Source: Methylobacter sp.
GTDB lineage: Bacteria > Pseudomonadota > Gammaproteobacteria > Methylococcales > Methylomonadaceae
Direction of reading: 5' to 3'
Assembly (NCBI RefSeq): GCF_023227905.1
Contig: NZ_JALOCF010000088.1
Location: 1-11,076, forward strand
DNA: 11,076 bases
In this document: positions 1 to 6,725 of the stretch, in pieces
Position numbering within the stretch: the stretch's first letter is position 1
How the letters are laid out: the number at the start of each line of letters is the position of its first letter
Notes under the pieces: model-generated
Seen by the model: only the letters and a program-made list of their open reading frames with translations
Told to the model about the DNA's origin: nothing
Database searches by the model: none
Made by a program: the position numbers and the translations under genes

Positions 1-1152
1 ACCCGCTGGTACAGCTTGCTGCGCGACAATGTCGCCACATTGAAAGATAAGGCCGCGTTGGACTCAGCGCAAAACCAGACTTTCAACCGGGCCGGCATGT
101 TTGCGTTGCGCGGTTGGGCTCCGCACATGCGGCTTGAGGAACTTCAAAGCTATGCGCACCGGCATGGGCTGCATATTGATGCCCAGGAAGTACAACCGGA
201 CGATAATCCGCCAACCTATCTGGACAACCCTCCCTGGCTTGCAGCCGGTGAAAACCTGGTCAATTTCTATATGACGCCGGGTTATCGGGCCTGGGATCCC
301 TCACAGATCGTTTTCATCTCCTTTGCATTGTTTTTCGGGATGATCCTGGCCGATGCCGGTTATGCGTTGTTGTTGGGAATTGTACTGCTGTTCTTTTGGC
401 GAAAAATGGGCGCATCGCCGGGCGGAAGGCGATTCCGGCCATTATGTCTGGCGATCGTTATTTTTTCCCTGCTCTACGGCATGCTGATCGGCAGCTATTT
501 CGGCGTCACGCCTCCCAAGGACTCGTTGCTGGCTTCATTTCATGTATTGGACATGAGCGACACCAATCTGATGATGGCGATTTCAGTATTCATCGGTTGC
601 ATCCATGTCATCTTGGGGGCATCGCTGGATGCGGCTCGGCATAAAAACCTTGTGGAAGGCTTGGGCTCGGTCGGCTGGGCCTGCATTGTCGCGGGTGGAC
701 TGGCGTTTTTGCTGGCTACGGCGTTCGCGCCAGGCGTTTTAAAGCCGCTATCGGTGATCCTGGCTGGCGTCGGCGTGCTGCTGGTATTGCTGTTCTCGGC
801 GCCTTTCGAAAAACCGTTATCCCGCTTGTCGAAAGGCCTGCTCGGCTTGACCAAACTATCCGGAGCTTTCGGCGACGTGCTCAGCTACTTGCGGTTGTTT
901 GCCCTGGGCCTCGCCAGCGGCTCATTGGCTGCGGAATTTAATAACATGGCCATGGGAATCAATGACGCGATGCCGGGGGTTGGTATTTTCTTTGCATTCC
1001 TGGTGCTGCTTTTAGGGCATGCGGTCAACCTCCTGTTGGGTTTGGCGAGTGCGGTCATTCACGGTTTACGGCTTAACGTGATCGAGTTTTTTAATTGGGG
1101 ATTGAAGGAAGAAGGATCGCTATACAAGCCTTTCCGTCGCACGGAAAGATAA
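1..1152 (+). CDS. ntpI: V-type ATP synthase subunit I (a-subunit homologue), 5' truncated
   Basis: This is the membrane stator subunit of a V/A-type ATPase. It carries ions past the proteolipid ring. The reading frame is open from base 1, so the gene starts upstream and only the C-terminal 383 or so codons are here. After a short soluble tail come about seven or eight hydrophobic segments (roughly bases 300-1100), as expected for the membrane half of the family. Two family hallmarks are clear. One is SYLRLFALGLAS, whose arginine (codon 892-894) aligns with the essential arginine of yeast Vph1 TM7. The other is HGLRLNVIEFF, whose arginine (codon 1069-1071) aligns with the second conserved arginine near the C terminus. 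The protein ends shortly after this, as is usual. The K subunit follows 68 bases downstream, so the two are probably co-transcribed. Family assignment is firm; the symbol follows the Enterococcus ntp scheme. Confidence 0.93.
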   Translation, partial: TRWYSLLRDNVATLKDKAALDSAQNQTFNRAGMFALRGWAPHMRLEELQSYAHRHGLHIDAQEVQPDDNPPTYLDNPPWLAAGENLVNFYMTPGYRAWDPSQIVFISFALFFGMILADAGYALLLGIVLLFFWRKMGASPGGRRFRPLCLAIVIFSLLYGMLIGSYFGVTPPKDSLLASFHVLDMSDTNLMMAISVFIGCIHVILGASLDAARHKNLVEGLGSVGWACIVAGGLAFLLATAFAPGVLKPLSVILAGVGVLLVLLFSAPFEKPLSRLSKGLLGLTKLSGAFGDVLSYLRLFALGLASGSLAAEFNNMAMGINDAMPGVGIFFAFLVLLLGHAVNLLLGLASAVIHGLRLNVIEFFNWGLKEEGSLYKPFRRTER

Positions 1153-1220
1153 AGGGAAAAATATCTGCATATCCCGCAACCGGGTTTTATAAAAACTTTA
1201 ATATCGACTGGAGGTTCACT

Positions 1221-1667
1221 ATGGATACTTTTATCGTGGCGCTTGGCTGGGTGGGGATGTTCGCGCCGTTGGCTTTGGGTGCGGTCGGTAGCGCGATCGG
1301 TTGTGCTCGCGCCGGCATGGCGGCTTGCGGAGCGCTGCTGGATGTCGAAAGCGGATACGGACGTTATATCGGCGTTGCCGCGATGCCTTCCTCGCAAACC
1401 ATCTACGGCATCGTCGTCACCATGGCCCTACGGCGCGAGCTGACGATCGACAATGCGCCGGGCATTTTCGGCTTGGGCATACTGACCGGACTGGCTTTGA
1501 TGATTAGCGCCTTCTCCCAAGGCGATGCCTGCGCTGCGGCCATCAATGCCTCAAAAAACAAATTGGAAATTTTCGGCATTTCCCTGGCGCCGGCGGCCTT
1601 GGTCGAAGGTTTTTCGGTGTTCGCATTTGTATTTGCGCTGGTGCTTTCCGCCGGCATTCCCAAATAA
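1221..1667 (+). CDS. ntpK: V-type ATP synthase subunit K (proteolipid, c-ring)
   Basis: Rotor-ring proteolipid of 148 residues, the duplicated double-hairpin form with four membrane helices. The ATG at 1221 is chosen because GGAGG (1210-1214) lies six bases ahead and the protein then begins directly with helix 1; a longer in-frame start at 1095 would add a non-hydrophobic stretch overlapping the I gene. Only the second hairpin has the ion-carrying carboxylate, Glu129 in LVEGFSVF; the matching place in the first hairpin is Gln59 in PSSQTIYG. Ser58, Gln59, Gln100 (FSQGD) and Glu129 correspond to Thr64, Gln65, Gln110 and Glu139 of the Enterococcus hirae Na+-binding K subunit, and the Gln100-Glu129 spacing of 29 is the same. 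This makes Na+ a likely coupling ion, though that is inference from side chains. The E gene follows after 17 bases. Confidence 0.94.
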   Translation: MDTFIVALGWVGMFAPLALGAVGSAIGCARAGMAACGALLDVESGYGRYIGVAAMPSSQTIYGIVVTMALRRELTIDNAPGIFGLGILTGLALMISAFSQGDACAAAINASKNKLEIFGISLAPAALVEGFSVFAFVFALVLSAGIPK

Positions 1668-1684
1668 GCTGACGGAGCCGAATC

Positions 1685-2344
1685 ATGAGCGAGCTAATCA
1701 ACACTGAATCCAGCGTACAAGCATTGATCGACAGAATCCGCGACCAAGGCGTGCAAAGCGCCAACCGGGAAGCCGCACGCATTCTGGCAGACGCGGAAGC
1801 GAAAGCCTCGCAGTTGCTGGCGGACGCGCAAAAACAAGTCGAGCAATTGCGCGCCAAAGCCACGGCGGATATCGAAGCCGAGCAAGCTGCGGCGCAGGAA
1901 GCCTTAAAGCTTTCTGCCCGCGACACCGTCACGCGTTTGAAGAACCTCGTTGGTACCGCATTCGAAACCTTTGTCCGCCGGCTGGTCACCACCTCGACGC
2001 AAGACCGGGAATTGATGAAAAACCTGGTTTTAGTCTTGGCCGGACACAGCGCGGATGAATTCATCAAGGACAAGAAAATTCAAATTCTGTTGTCCGATGC
2101 CCTATTGACCGGACAGTCCGATCCCAAGCTGCGCGAACTGGGTAAGCAGACCATCTTGAGCCTTTCCAGCGATATGCTGCGCGAAGGCGTTGAATTGATT
2201 CCATCCAGCAGCGTCGAAGGCGGCGCGAAAGTGCGCCTGGTCGGCGAACAGCTGGAAATCGATTTATCCGACAAGGCGATAGCCAAATTGCTTGCCGGCC
2301 AGTTGCTGCCGCGTTTTCATGCCCTGTTGACAGCTGCGGAATAA
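1685..2344 (+). CDS. ntpE: V-type ATP synthase subunit E (peripheral stalk)
   Basis: 219-residue peripheral-stalk subunit that braces the catalytic head against subunit I. Residues about 15-90 form an alanine-, glutamate- and lysine-rich helix typical of the stalk coiled coil (for example ILADAEAKASQLLADAQ). A more globular C-terminal half follows, including GVELIPSSSVEGGAKVRL and the terminal ALLTAAE helix. Length fits the bacterial V-ATPase E family. The ATG at 1685 is supported by GGAG at 1674-1677, seven bases upstream. The gene sits between K and the DUF2764 gene, the place where E begins the soluble-subunit block in related operons. Its usual partner, subunit G/H, is not seen in this window. 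The assignment rests on composition, length and position more than on a sharp motif. Confidence 0.85.
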   Translation: MSELINTESSVQALIDRIRDQGVQSANREAARILADAEAKASQLLADAQKQVEQLRAKATADIEAEQAAAQEALKLSARDTVTRLKNLVGTAFETFVRRLVTTSTQDRELMKNLVLVLAGHSADEFIKDKKIQILLSDALLTGQSDPKLRELGKQTILSLSSDMLREGVELIPSSSVEGGAKVRLVGEQLEIDLSDKAIAKLLAGQLLPRFHALLTAAE

Positions 2345-2358
2345 GGGTGTCCACAGCC

Positions 2359-3021
2359 ATGAAAGAGGATTACTACACGGTCGTGGCAAGTTTGCCGCAC
2401 TTGCCTTATTTCGCGAATGCCGAGCGGCTCCCCCTAAGCCGTTTGCGCCTGGAACAGCGTTTACGCATGCTGGATGCCGATGAAACCCGGCAGATCTTGC
2501 AGGCTGAATTTTTGGCCGGCTGGAGACTGCCTGCCGGCAAACTTGAAAGCGGCGGCAAAATCGCGGCGCAGTATAAGACAATGCTGCAAAGCATAAGCCA
2601 GCCGGTGTTACGGGAGTTCGTGGAATACCGCCTGGACCAGCAAACCGTTATTGCCGCATTGCGTATCAGGCAAGCCGGCCGCGATCCGGAACAATACCCC
2701 GGATGGGGCGTCGGCCGCTTGGTCAAACATATCGAAGCCCACTGGGATGCCCCCGATTTCCGGCTGGGTACGGTTTATCCCTGGGTGAACGAAGCCAACA
2801 GCTATCTGGCAGCCTCCGATGCGATGGCGTTGGACCGCCTGCTAATGGACACCGTATGGCGAAAACTGTCCCGCTTGGGAGATAGGCGTCCTTTCGGCTT
2901 CGAAGCGATCACCGCCTTTGTATTCAAATGGGATATTTTGCAGGCTTGGCTGCAGCGCGATGCAAGCGCCGCAAAACAACGCTTCCAAGTATTGATCGAG
3001 GAGATAAAACATGTCCAATGA
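2359..3021 (+). CDS. DUF2764-family V-ATPase-associated protein
   Basis: 220-residue protein recognised by its N-terminal signature YYTVVASLPHLPYF and by lying between E and A. Members of the DUF2764 family occupy this slot in V-ATPase operons of Chlamydia and Bacteroidetes, which lack a recognisable subunit C. By position it may act as the C-like axle cap or stalk connector, but no function is proven. Charged helices dominate the rest, with a tryptophan-containing middle part (YPGWGVGRLVKHIEAHW) and the C-terminal segment FVFKWDILQAWL. I prefer the ATG at 2359: the AAGGG/GGTG run at 2343-2350 gives a workable ribosome site for it, whereas a GTG at 2347 would touch the AAGG directly. The end overlaps subunit A by 11 bases, implying translational coupling. 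Confidence 0.85.
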   Translation: MKEDYYTVVASLPHLPYFANAERLPLSRLRLEQRLRMLDADETRQILQAEFLAGWRLPAGKLESGGKIAAQYKTMLQSISQPVLREFVEYRLDQQTVIAALRIRQAGRDPEQYPGWGVGRLVKHIEAHWDAPDFRLGTVYPWVNEANSYLAASDAMALDRLLMDTVWRKLSRLGDRRPFGFEAITAFVFKWDILQAWLQRDASAAKQRFQVLIEEIKHVQ

Positions 3022-4822
3022 AAATACCGGCGCCGTCTATGCGACCGTGGTAGGCGTCAAGGAAAGCCTGGTCTTGATCGAGTTTGACGAAGCCGCCGAA
3101 GTAATGAAAAACGAAGTCGGCTACGTCTGCGTCGGCGAAGAACGGCTGAAAGCCGAAATCCTTCGGGTGCGGGGGCGCACCGCGGACATGCAGGTGTTCG
3201 AGGATACCCGCGGCGTGCGGGTCGGCGACCGGGTGGAATTATCCGGCGAAATGCTTTCTGCAACCTTGGGCCCTGGGCTGCTTGGTCAGGTTTTCGACGG
3301 CTTGCTGAACCCCTTGCACGGTCTGGCGCAAAAATACGGTTTTTTCCTGCCGCGCGGTGTGTTGATGCCGCCGCTTGATCTTGATAAAAAATGGCAGTTC
3401 AGTCCGGATGCAGAGATAGGAGATACCTTGCCTCCCGGCGGTGTGCTGGGGTCGGTTCCCGAAGGCCCGTTCAAGCACAAGATCATGGTCCCTTTCAATG
3501 AAGCGGAACCGGTCCAGTTGACCTGGATTCGAGGCGGCAGTTTTTCCATTAACGAGGTTGTTGCGCGCTACAAGACGTCGAACGGTGAAGAAAAGGAATT
3601 GACCATGGCCCTCCGCTGGCCGATCCGGCGCCCGATTCCAGAACATCTGCTGCGCAAGCGTTATACCGAGCGGCAGTTTCCATCGAAGCCGCTGACCACC
3701 GCGACCCGCATCATCGACACTTTTTTTCCGATCGCGCAGGGCGGCACGGGTTGTATCCCAGGGCCGTTCGGCGCCGGCAAGACGGTATTGCAGAGCCTGA
3801 TCGCGCGCTACTCCAGCGTCGATATCGTGATTATCGTCGCTTGCGGCGAACGCGCCGGGGAAGTCGTCGAAACCATCCACGAATACCCGAACACGGCCGA
3901 TCCCCGCACCGGCGGCACGTTAATGGACCGCACTATCATTATCTGCAACACCTCGTCGATGCCGGTCGCGGCCCGCGAAGCGTCGATCTACACCGGCATT
4001 ACGCTGGGGGAATATTTCCGCCAGATGGGCTACGACGTGTTGCTGATTGCCGATTCGACCTCGCGCTGGGCGCAGGCAATGCGCGAAACGTCCGGCAGGA
4101 TGGAGGAAATCCCTGGCGAGGAAGCGTTTCCGGCCTATCTCGATTCCGCGATCAAGAACCTTTACGAGCGCGCCGGGGTGATCCGTTGCGCCGACGGCTC
4201 TACCGGCACGCTGACCTTGATCGGCACGGTGTCTCCGGCCGGCGGAAACTTCGAGGAGCCGGTCACCCAGTCCACGCTCGGCACCGTCAAGACCTTCCTC
4301 GGCTTGTCCGCCGACCGCGCCTACAAGCGCTTTTATCCGGCTATCGATCCGCTGCTGTCGTGGTCCCGCTACCTGGATCAATTGGCGCCCTGGTTTACCA
4401 AGGAACTCAATGCCGAATGGGTCAATGACGTCAAAAACATGATGACCCTGCTGGAGCGCGGCGACGGCATTTATCAAATTATGCAAGTTACCGGCGAAGA
4501 AGGCATTACTCTTGAAGATTTCATCGAATGGCAAAAATCGATGCTGTTGGACATGGTTTATTTGCAGCAGGATGCTTTCGATGAGGTCGATGCCTGCATG
4601 CCCCGCGAGCGCCAGCTGGCCAGTTTCGGTGTGTTAAAAAAGCTGGTTGCGGCGGAATTTAAGTTTCAGGACAAGGACGAAGCCCGGGATTTTTTTACCA
4701 AGCTGACCGGCCTCTATAAGAACTGGAATTACAGCCGCCCCGATTCGCCGGATTACGAACGCTACGGCAAGGACATCGAGCAACTCGCCGGTCAATACTT
4801 GCCGGGCCGTAATGTCCAATAA
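3011..4822 (+). CDS. ntpA: V-type ATP synthase catalytic subunit A
   Basis: Catalytic nucleotide-binding subunit of the V/A-type head, 603 residues, normal length for the family. The Walker A loop is GPFGAGKT (residues 251-258; most homologues have GSGKT). The catalytic-glutamate region is CGERAGEVVETI (278-289), where many relatives read GERGNE. The Walker B region is LLIADSTSRWAQAMRE (344-359), followed by the GRMEEIPGEEAFPAYL stretch (362-377). The non-homologous insert that separates A from F-type beta subunits lies at about 110-200. GAGGAG at 2998-3003 is seven bases ahead of the ATG at 3011, and the start lies inside the end of the DUF2764 gene. Subunits B and D do not follow; the next gene is a polyphosphate kinase. 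A functional head therefore needs B encoded elsewhere, most likely upstream of this window. Confidence 0.97.
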   Translation: MSNENTGAVYATVVGVKESLVLIEFDEAAEVMKNEVGYVCVGEERLKAEILRVRGRTADMQVFEDTRGVRVGDRVELSGEMLSATLGPGLLGQVFDGLLNPLHGLAQKYGFFLPRGVLMPPLDLDKKWQFSPDAEIGDTLPPGGVLGSVPEGPFKHKIMVPFNEAEPVQLTWIRGGSFSINEVVARYKTSNGEEKELTMALRWPIRRPIPEHLLRKRYTERQFPSKPLTTATRIIDTFFPIAQGGTGCIPGPFGAGKTVLQSLIARYSSVDIVIIVACGERAGEVVETIHEYPNTADPRTGGTLMDRTIIICNTSSMPVAAREASIYTGITLGEYFRQMGYDVLLIADSTSRWAQAMRETSGRMEEIPGEEAFPAYLDSAIKNLYERAGVIRCADGSTGTLTLIGTVSPAGGNFEEPVTQSTLGTVKTFLGLSADRAYKRFYPAIDPLLSWSRYLDQLAPWFTKELNAEWVNDVKNMMTLLERGDGIYQIMQVTGEEGITLEDFIEWQKSMLLDMVYLQQDAFDEVDACMPRERQLASFGVLKKLVAAEFKFQDKDEARDFFTKLTGLYKNWNYSRPDSPDYERYGKDIEQLAGQYLPGRNVQ

Positions 4823-4851
4823 TCCCCAAAGCTGTTGCAAGGAGCATTGCC

Positions 4852-5751
4852 ATGATTAAAAAAGAAATCATCGATTTATTCAGGGTCAAACCTGATACCA
4901 AAGTCCGGCTCAAGGATTACCACACCGGCTGGAAGCAAACCGATGAAATGAAATCCGCAGGCAAGAAATTCGTCAAGGAGAGAGCATCTGAGATTTTGCA
5001 ATCCAGCATTGAAGAGCTGTCTGAATGCCAGCAATTGCTGTACGCCGATGACCGCTATGCCTTGCTGATCGTCTTGCAGGCTATGGATGCGGCGGGAAAA
5101 GACGGCACCATCAGGCACGTGATGTCAGGCGTCAATCCCCAAGGCTGCCAGGTTTTCAGTTTCAAAAAGCCGTCGGCCGAAGAACTGGACCATAACTTTC
5201 TCTGGCGCTATATGAAGTCCCTGCCCGAGCGCGGCCGCATCGGCATTTTCAACCGTTCCTATTACGAGGACGTGCTGGTAGTCAAAGTCCATAAGGACAT
5301 GCTGGAACAACAAAAGCTTCCGGACGGCAAGCACGGCAAGGCGTTTTGGCAGGATCGCTACGACGATATTAACGCCTTCGAGCACCACCTGGTACGCAGC
5401 GGTACGGTCGTATTGAAGTTCTTTCTGCATGTATCGAAGGAAGAACAGAAACAGCGCTTCATGGACCGGCTGGAACGCCCCGAAAAAAACTGGAAATTTT
5501 CACTGGCCGATCTTATCGAGCGCAGCTATTGGGACGATTATGTCGACGCATTTGAAAAAGCCATCAGTGCAACCAGCACCAAATGGGCGCCTTGGTACAT
5601 CGTGCCGGCCGATGATAAATGGGCGACTCGAGCCATAGTCGCCGACATTGTCACTACGACATTGCGCAATCTCGGACTTGAATTTCCCGAAATGGACGAT
5701 GAGCAGCGTGCGTTATTGGAACATGCGCGACAAACCTTAGAAGAAGAATAA
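4852..5751 (+). CDS. ppk2: PPK2-family polyphosphate:nucleotide phosphotransferase (class III-like)
   Basis: 299-residue cytoplasmic enzyme that moves phosphate between polyphosphate and nucleotides. The Walker A region is QAMDAAGKDGTIRHVMSGVN (76-95), then FNRSYYEDVL (133-142) with the Walker B-like acidic pair. The lid segment is RLERPEKNWKFS (206-217), followed by ERSYWDDYVDAFEKAI. The AMDAAGKDGT plus FNRSYYEDVL combination matches the TIGR03709-type, class III-like group. Several members of that group use polyphosphate to phosphorylate both AMP and ADP; the exact substrate range here is inferred. AAGGAG (4839-4844) lies seven bases ahead of the ATG. The gene starts 29 bases after subunit A with no terminator between, so it is probably the last gene of the ATPase operon. 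This ties a polyphosphate-based ATP buffer to ion-driven ATP turnover. Confidence 0.93.
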   Translation: MIKKEIIDLFRVKPDTKVRLKDYHTGWKQTDEMKSAGKKFVKERASEILQSSIEELSECQQLLYADDRYALLIVLQAMDAAGKDGTIRHVMSGVNPQGCQVFSFKKPSAEELDHNFLWRYMKSLPERGRIGIFNRSYYEDVLVVKVHKDMLEQQKLPDGKHGKAFWQDRYDDINAFEHHLVRSGTVVLKFFLHVSKEEQKQRFMDRLERPEKNWKFSLADLIERSYWDDYVDAFEKAISATSTKWAPWYIVPADDKWATRAIVADIVTTTLRNLGLEFPEMDDEQRALLEHARQTLEEE

Positions 5752-5980
5752 CCATCGCGGAATTCAAATTCTCACCTATTCGCGCGACGCGCATTATGCA
5801 GTCGCAGATTCAGGACTTCCGGCCTCAGGGGAGCCAAATATTAAAAGTGTTAGCTTTTGATCTGTTCAATGTTAATGAAAACTCCATTCATAAGGAGTGA
5901 GCTTAACAAATGATCATTTAACCCAACGCGAAGAGGGTTTTTATATTCTTCGTTTATTTCGTTTGTATGGAGAAAGTGCT
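5752..5980. other. Intergenic region before the lipoprotein gene
   Basis: 229 bases without a supportable gene. I see no convincing rho-independent terminator after ppk2: the GC-rich bits around 5780-5795 and 5820-5835 form no long stem and lack a T run. The segment from about 5836 turns AT-rich and should hold the lipoprotein promoter, but no clean -35/-10 pair stands out. A good ribosome-site-like TAAGGAG occurs at 5891-5897, yet the ATG 12 bases after it (5910) runs into a stop after three codons. A 6-base inverted repeat (CGAAGA 5929-5934, TCTTCG 5947-5952) lies in the presumed leader. Confidence 0.6.
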
Positions 5981-6517
5981 ATGACTAACATCCCAGTTGA
6001 TAAAAAAAAGACATATTGCTTATCGGCGGTTGCCATAACAGGAGCGTTGCTGACAGGTTGCGCAACGGAAACGCCAAAAGCTCCACCGATGACTGATAGG
6101 ACCACTGCATATGTCGAATATGTCAGAGCAGATATGAGACAGGACAAGGTGGTCATGATCAATCAGGCTATGAAATTGGATCAGAACGATCCGAATTACA
6201 ATGCCTTCTGGCATGAATATTACCCGTACGAGGCGGAATTGAAAAAGCTTAATGACGAAAGGCTCGCGTTAATTCGCGATTACCAGTACAACTTGAACAA
6301 CATGACTGACGATACGGCAAACAACCTTGCTAAACGCGCTATTGCAATACGCGAAAAGAAGCTCGAATTGCTCAAGGAGTATTACAAAAAAATAAAAAAA
6401 GCCACTTCACCAATAATTGCTGCAAAATTTCTGCAAGTAGAATACGAAATCGGCCTTTTACTCGATCTCGAAATTGCATCTAATATGCCGTTGCTGAAAA
6501 AGAGTCCACAAGAATAG
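5981..6517 (+). CDS. Predicted periplasmic lipoprotein of unknown function, helical
   Basis: 178-residue precursor. Lysines at 8-10 and a hydrophobic stretch (CLSAVAITGALLTG) lead to a clear lipobox LLTGC, with lipidation expected at Cys27. The mature part is mostly long amphipathic helices rich in Lys, Glu, Asn and Leu, with phrases such as FWHEYYPYEAELKKLNDERL and KFLQVEYEIGLLLDLEIAS. I recall similar unnamed exported proteins in proteobacteria, and the length and all-helical look recall Spy/CpxP-type periplasmic proteins, but I see no LTXXQ motif and claim no function. The ATG at 5981 is chosen because GGAG (5969-5972) sits eight bases upstream and it places the signal peptide at the N terminus; an in-frame GTG at 5897 would add 28 residues ahead of the signal sequence and is unlikely. 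The gene appears to stand alone. Confidence 0.8.
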   Translation: MTNIPVDKKKTYCLSAVAITGALLTGCATETPKAPPMTDRTTAYVEYVRADMRQDKVVMINQAMKLDQNDPNYNAFWHEYYPYEAELKKLNDERLALIRDYQYNLNNMTDDTANNLAKRAIAIREKKLELLKEYYKKIKKATSPIIAAKFLQVEYEIGLLLDLEIASNMPLLKKSPQE

Positions 6518-6551
6518 TAACCCTGGCTTTATCTGTACCGACCTGGAAATG

Positions 6552-6612
6552 TGTGAGGGTTACCTATCGGGTAGATAATTCTTATCAAAACCTTAGGGAA
6601 GCAACCCTCACA
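6552..6612. repeat. Nested three-tier inverted repeat (61 bases) after the lipoprotein gene
   Basis: A perfect 10-base outer arm, TGTGAGGGTT (6552-6561) with AACCCTCACA (6603-6612), encloses two further complementary pairs: CCTA (6563-6566) with TAGG (6594-6597), and GATAA (6574-6578) with TTATC (6582-6586) around a TTC loop. The pairs are nested and could fold as one long imperfect hairpin. It starts 34 bases after the lipoprotein stop. A T run (6625-6631) lies 12 bases beyond the stem, which is too far for a standard terminator. It could be a 3'-UTR structure, a small RNA or a short mobile palindrome. Confidence 0.7.
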
Positions 6613-6644
6613 TAAGGACTAATCTTTTTTTATATGTATCCGGC

Positions 6645-6669
6645 CGGCAATAATAATTGCCGATTATTG
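6645..6669. promoter_or_regulatory. Two overlapping, mutually exclusive hairpins ahead of the AI-2E-family gene
   Basis: CGGCAAT (6645-6651) pairs perfectly with ATTGCCG (6656-6662) around AATA. CAATAAT (6648-6654) also pairs perfectly with ATTATTG (6663-6669). Each structure uses bases of the other, so only one can form at a time. They end 56 bases before the ATG of the membrane protein gene. This may be a leader switch, or chance in an AT-rich stretch; no T run follows. Confidence 0.35.
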
Positions 6670-6725
6670 TATAAAGCGCGAAAACTCAGTGCGTAATTTT
6701 CTGAATGAGAAATTGAGCATCAGTG

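Noticed and set aside
1543..2073. Long minus-strand open frame opposite subunit K/E
   Set aside because: Its cysteine- and serine-rich translation is the typical antisense product of alanine-rich coding sequence; the + strand genes are certain.
3239..3880. Long minus-strand open frame opposite subunit A
   Set aside because: It is a shadow of the high-GC third codon positions in the certain subunit A gene.
5770..5840. Terminator after ppk2
   Set aside because: Only 3-5-base stems can be drawn and there is no T run.
5910..5921. Three-codon leader ORF after TAAGGAG
   Set aside because: The spacing of 12 bases is long and three codons carry no recognisable regulatory pattern; not supportable as a gene.
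5897..5980. Longer lipoprotein start at the in-frame GTG 5897
   Set aside because: It would put 28 extra residues in front of a clear signal peptide and lipobox; the ATG at 5981 has its own GGAG at good spacing.
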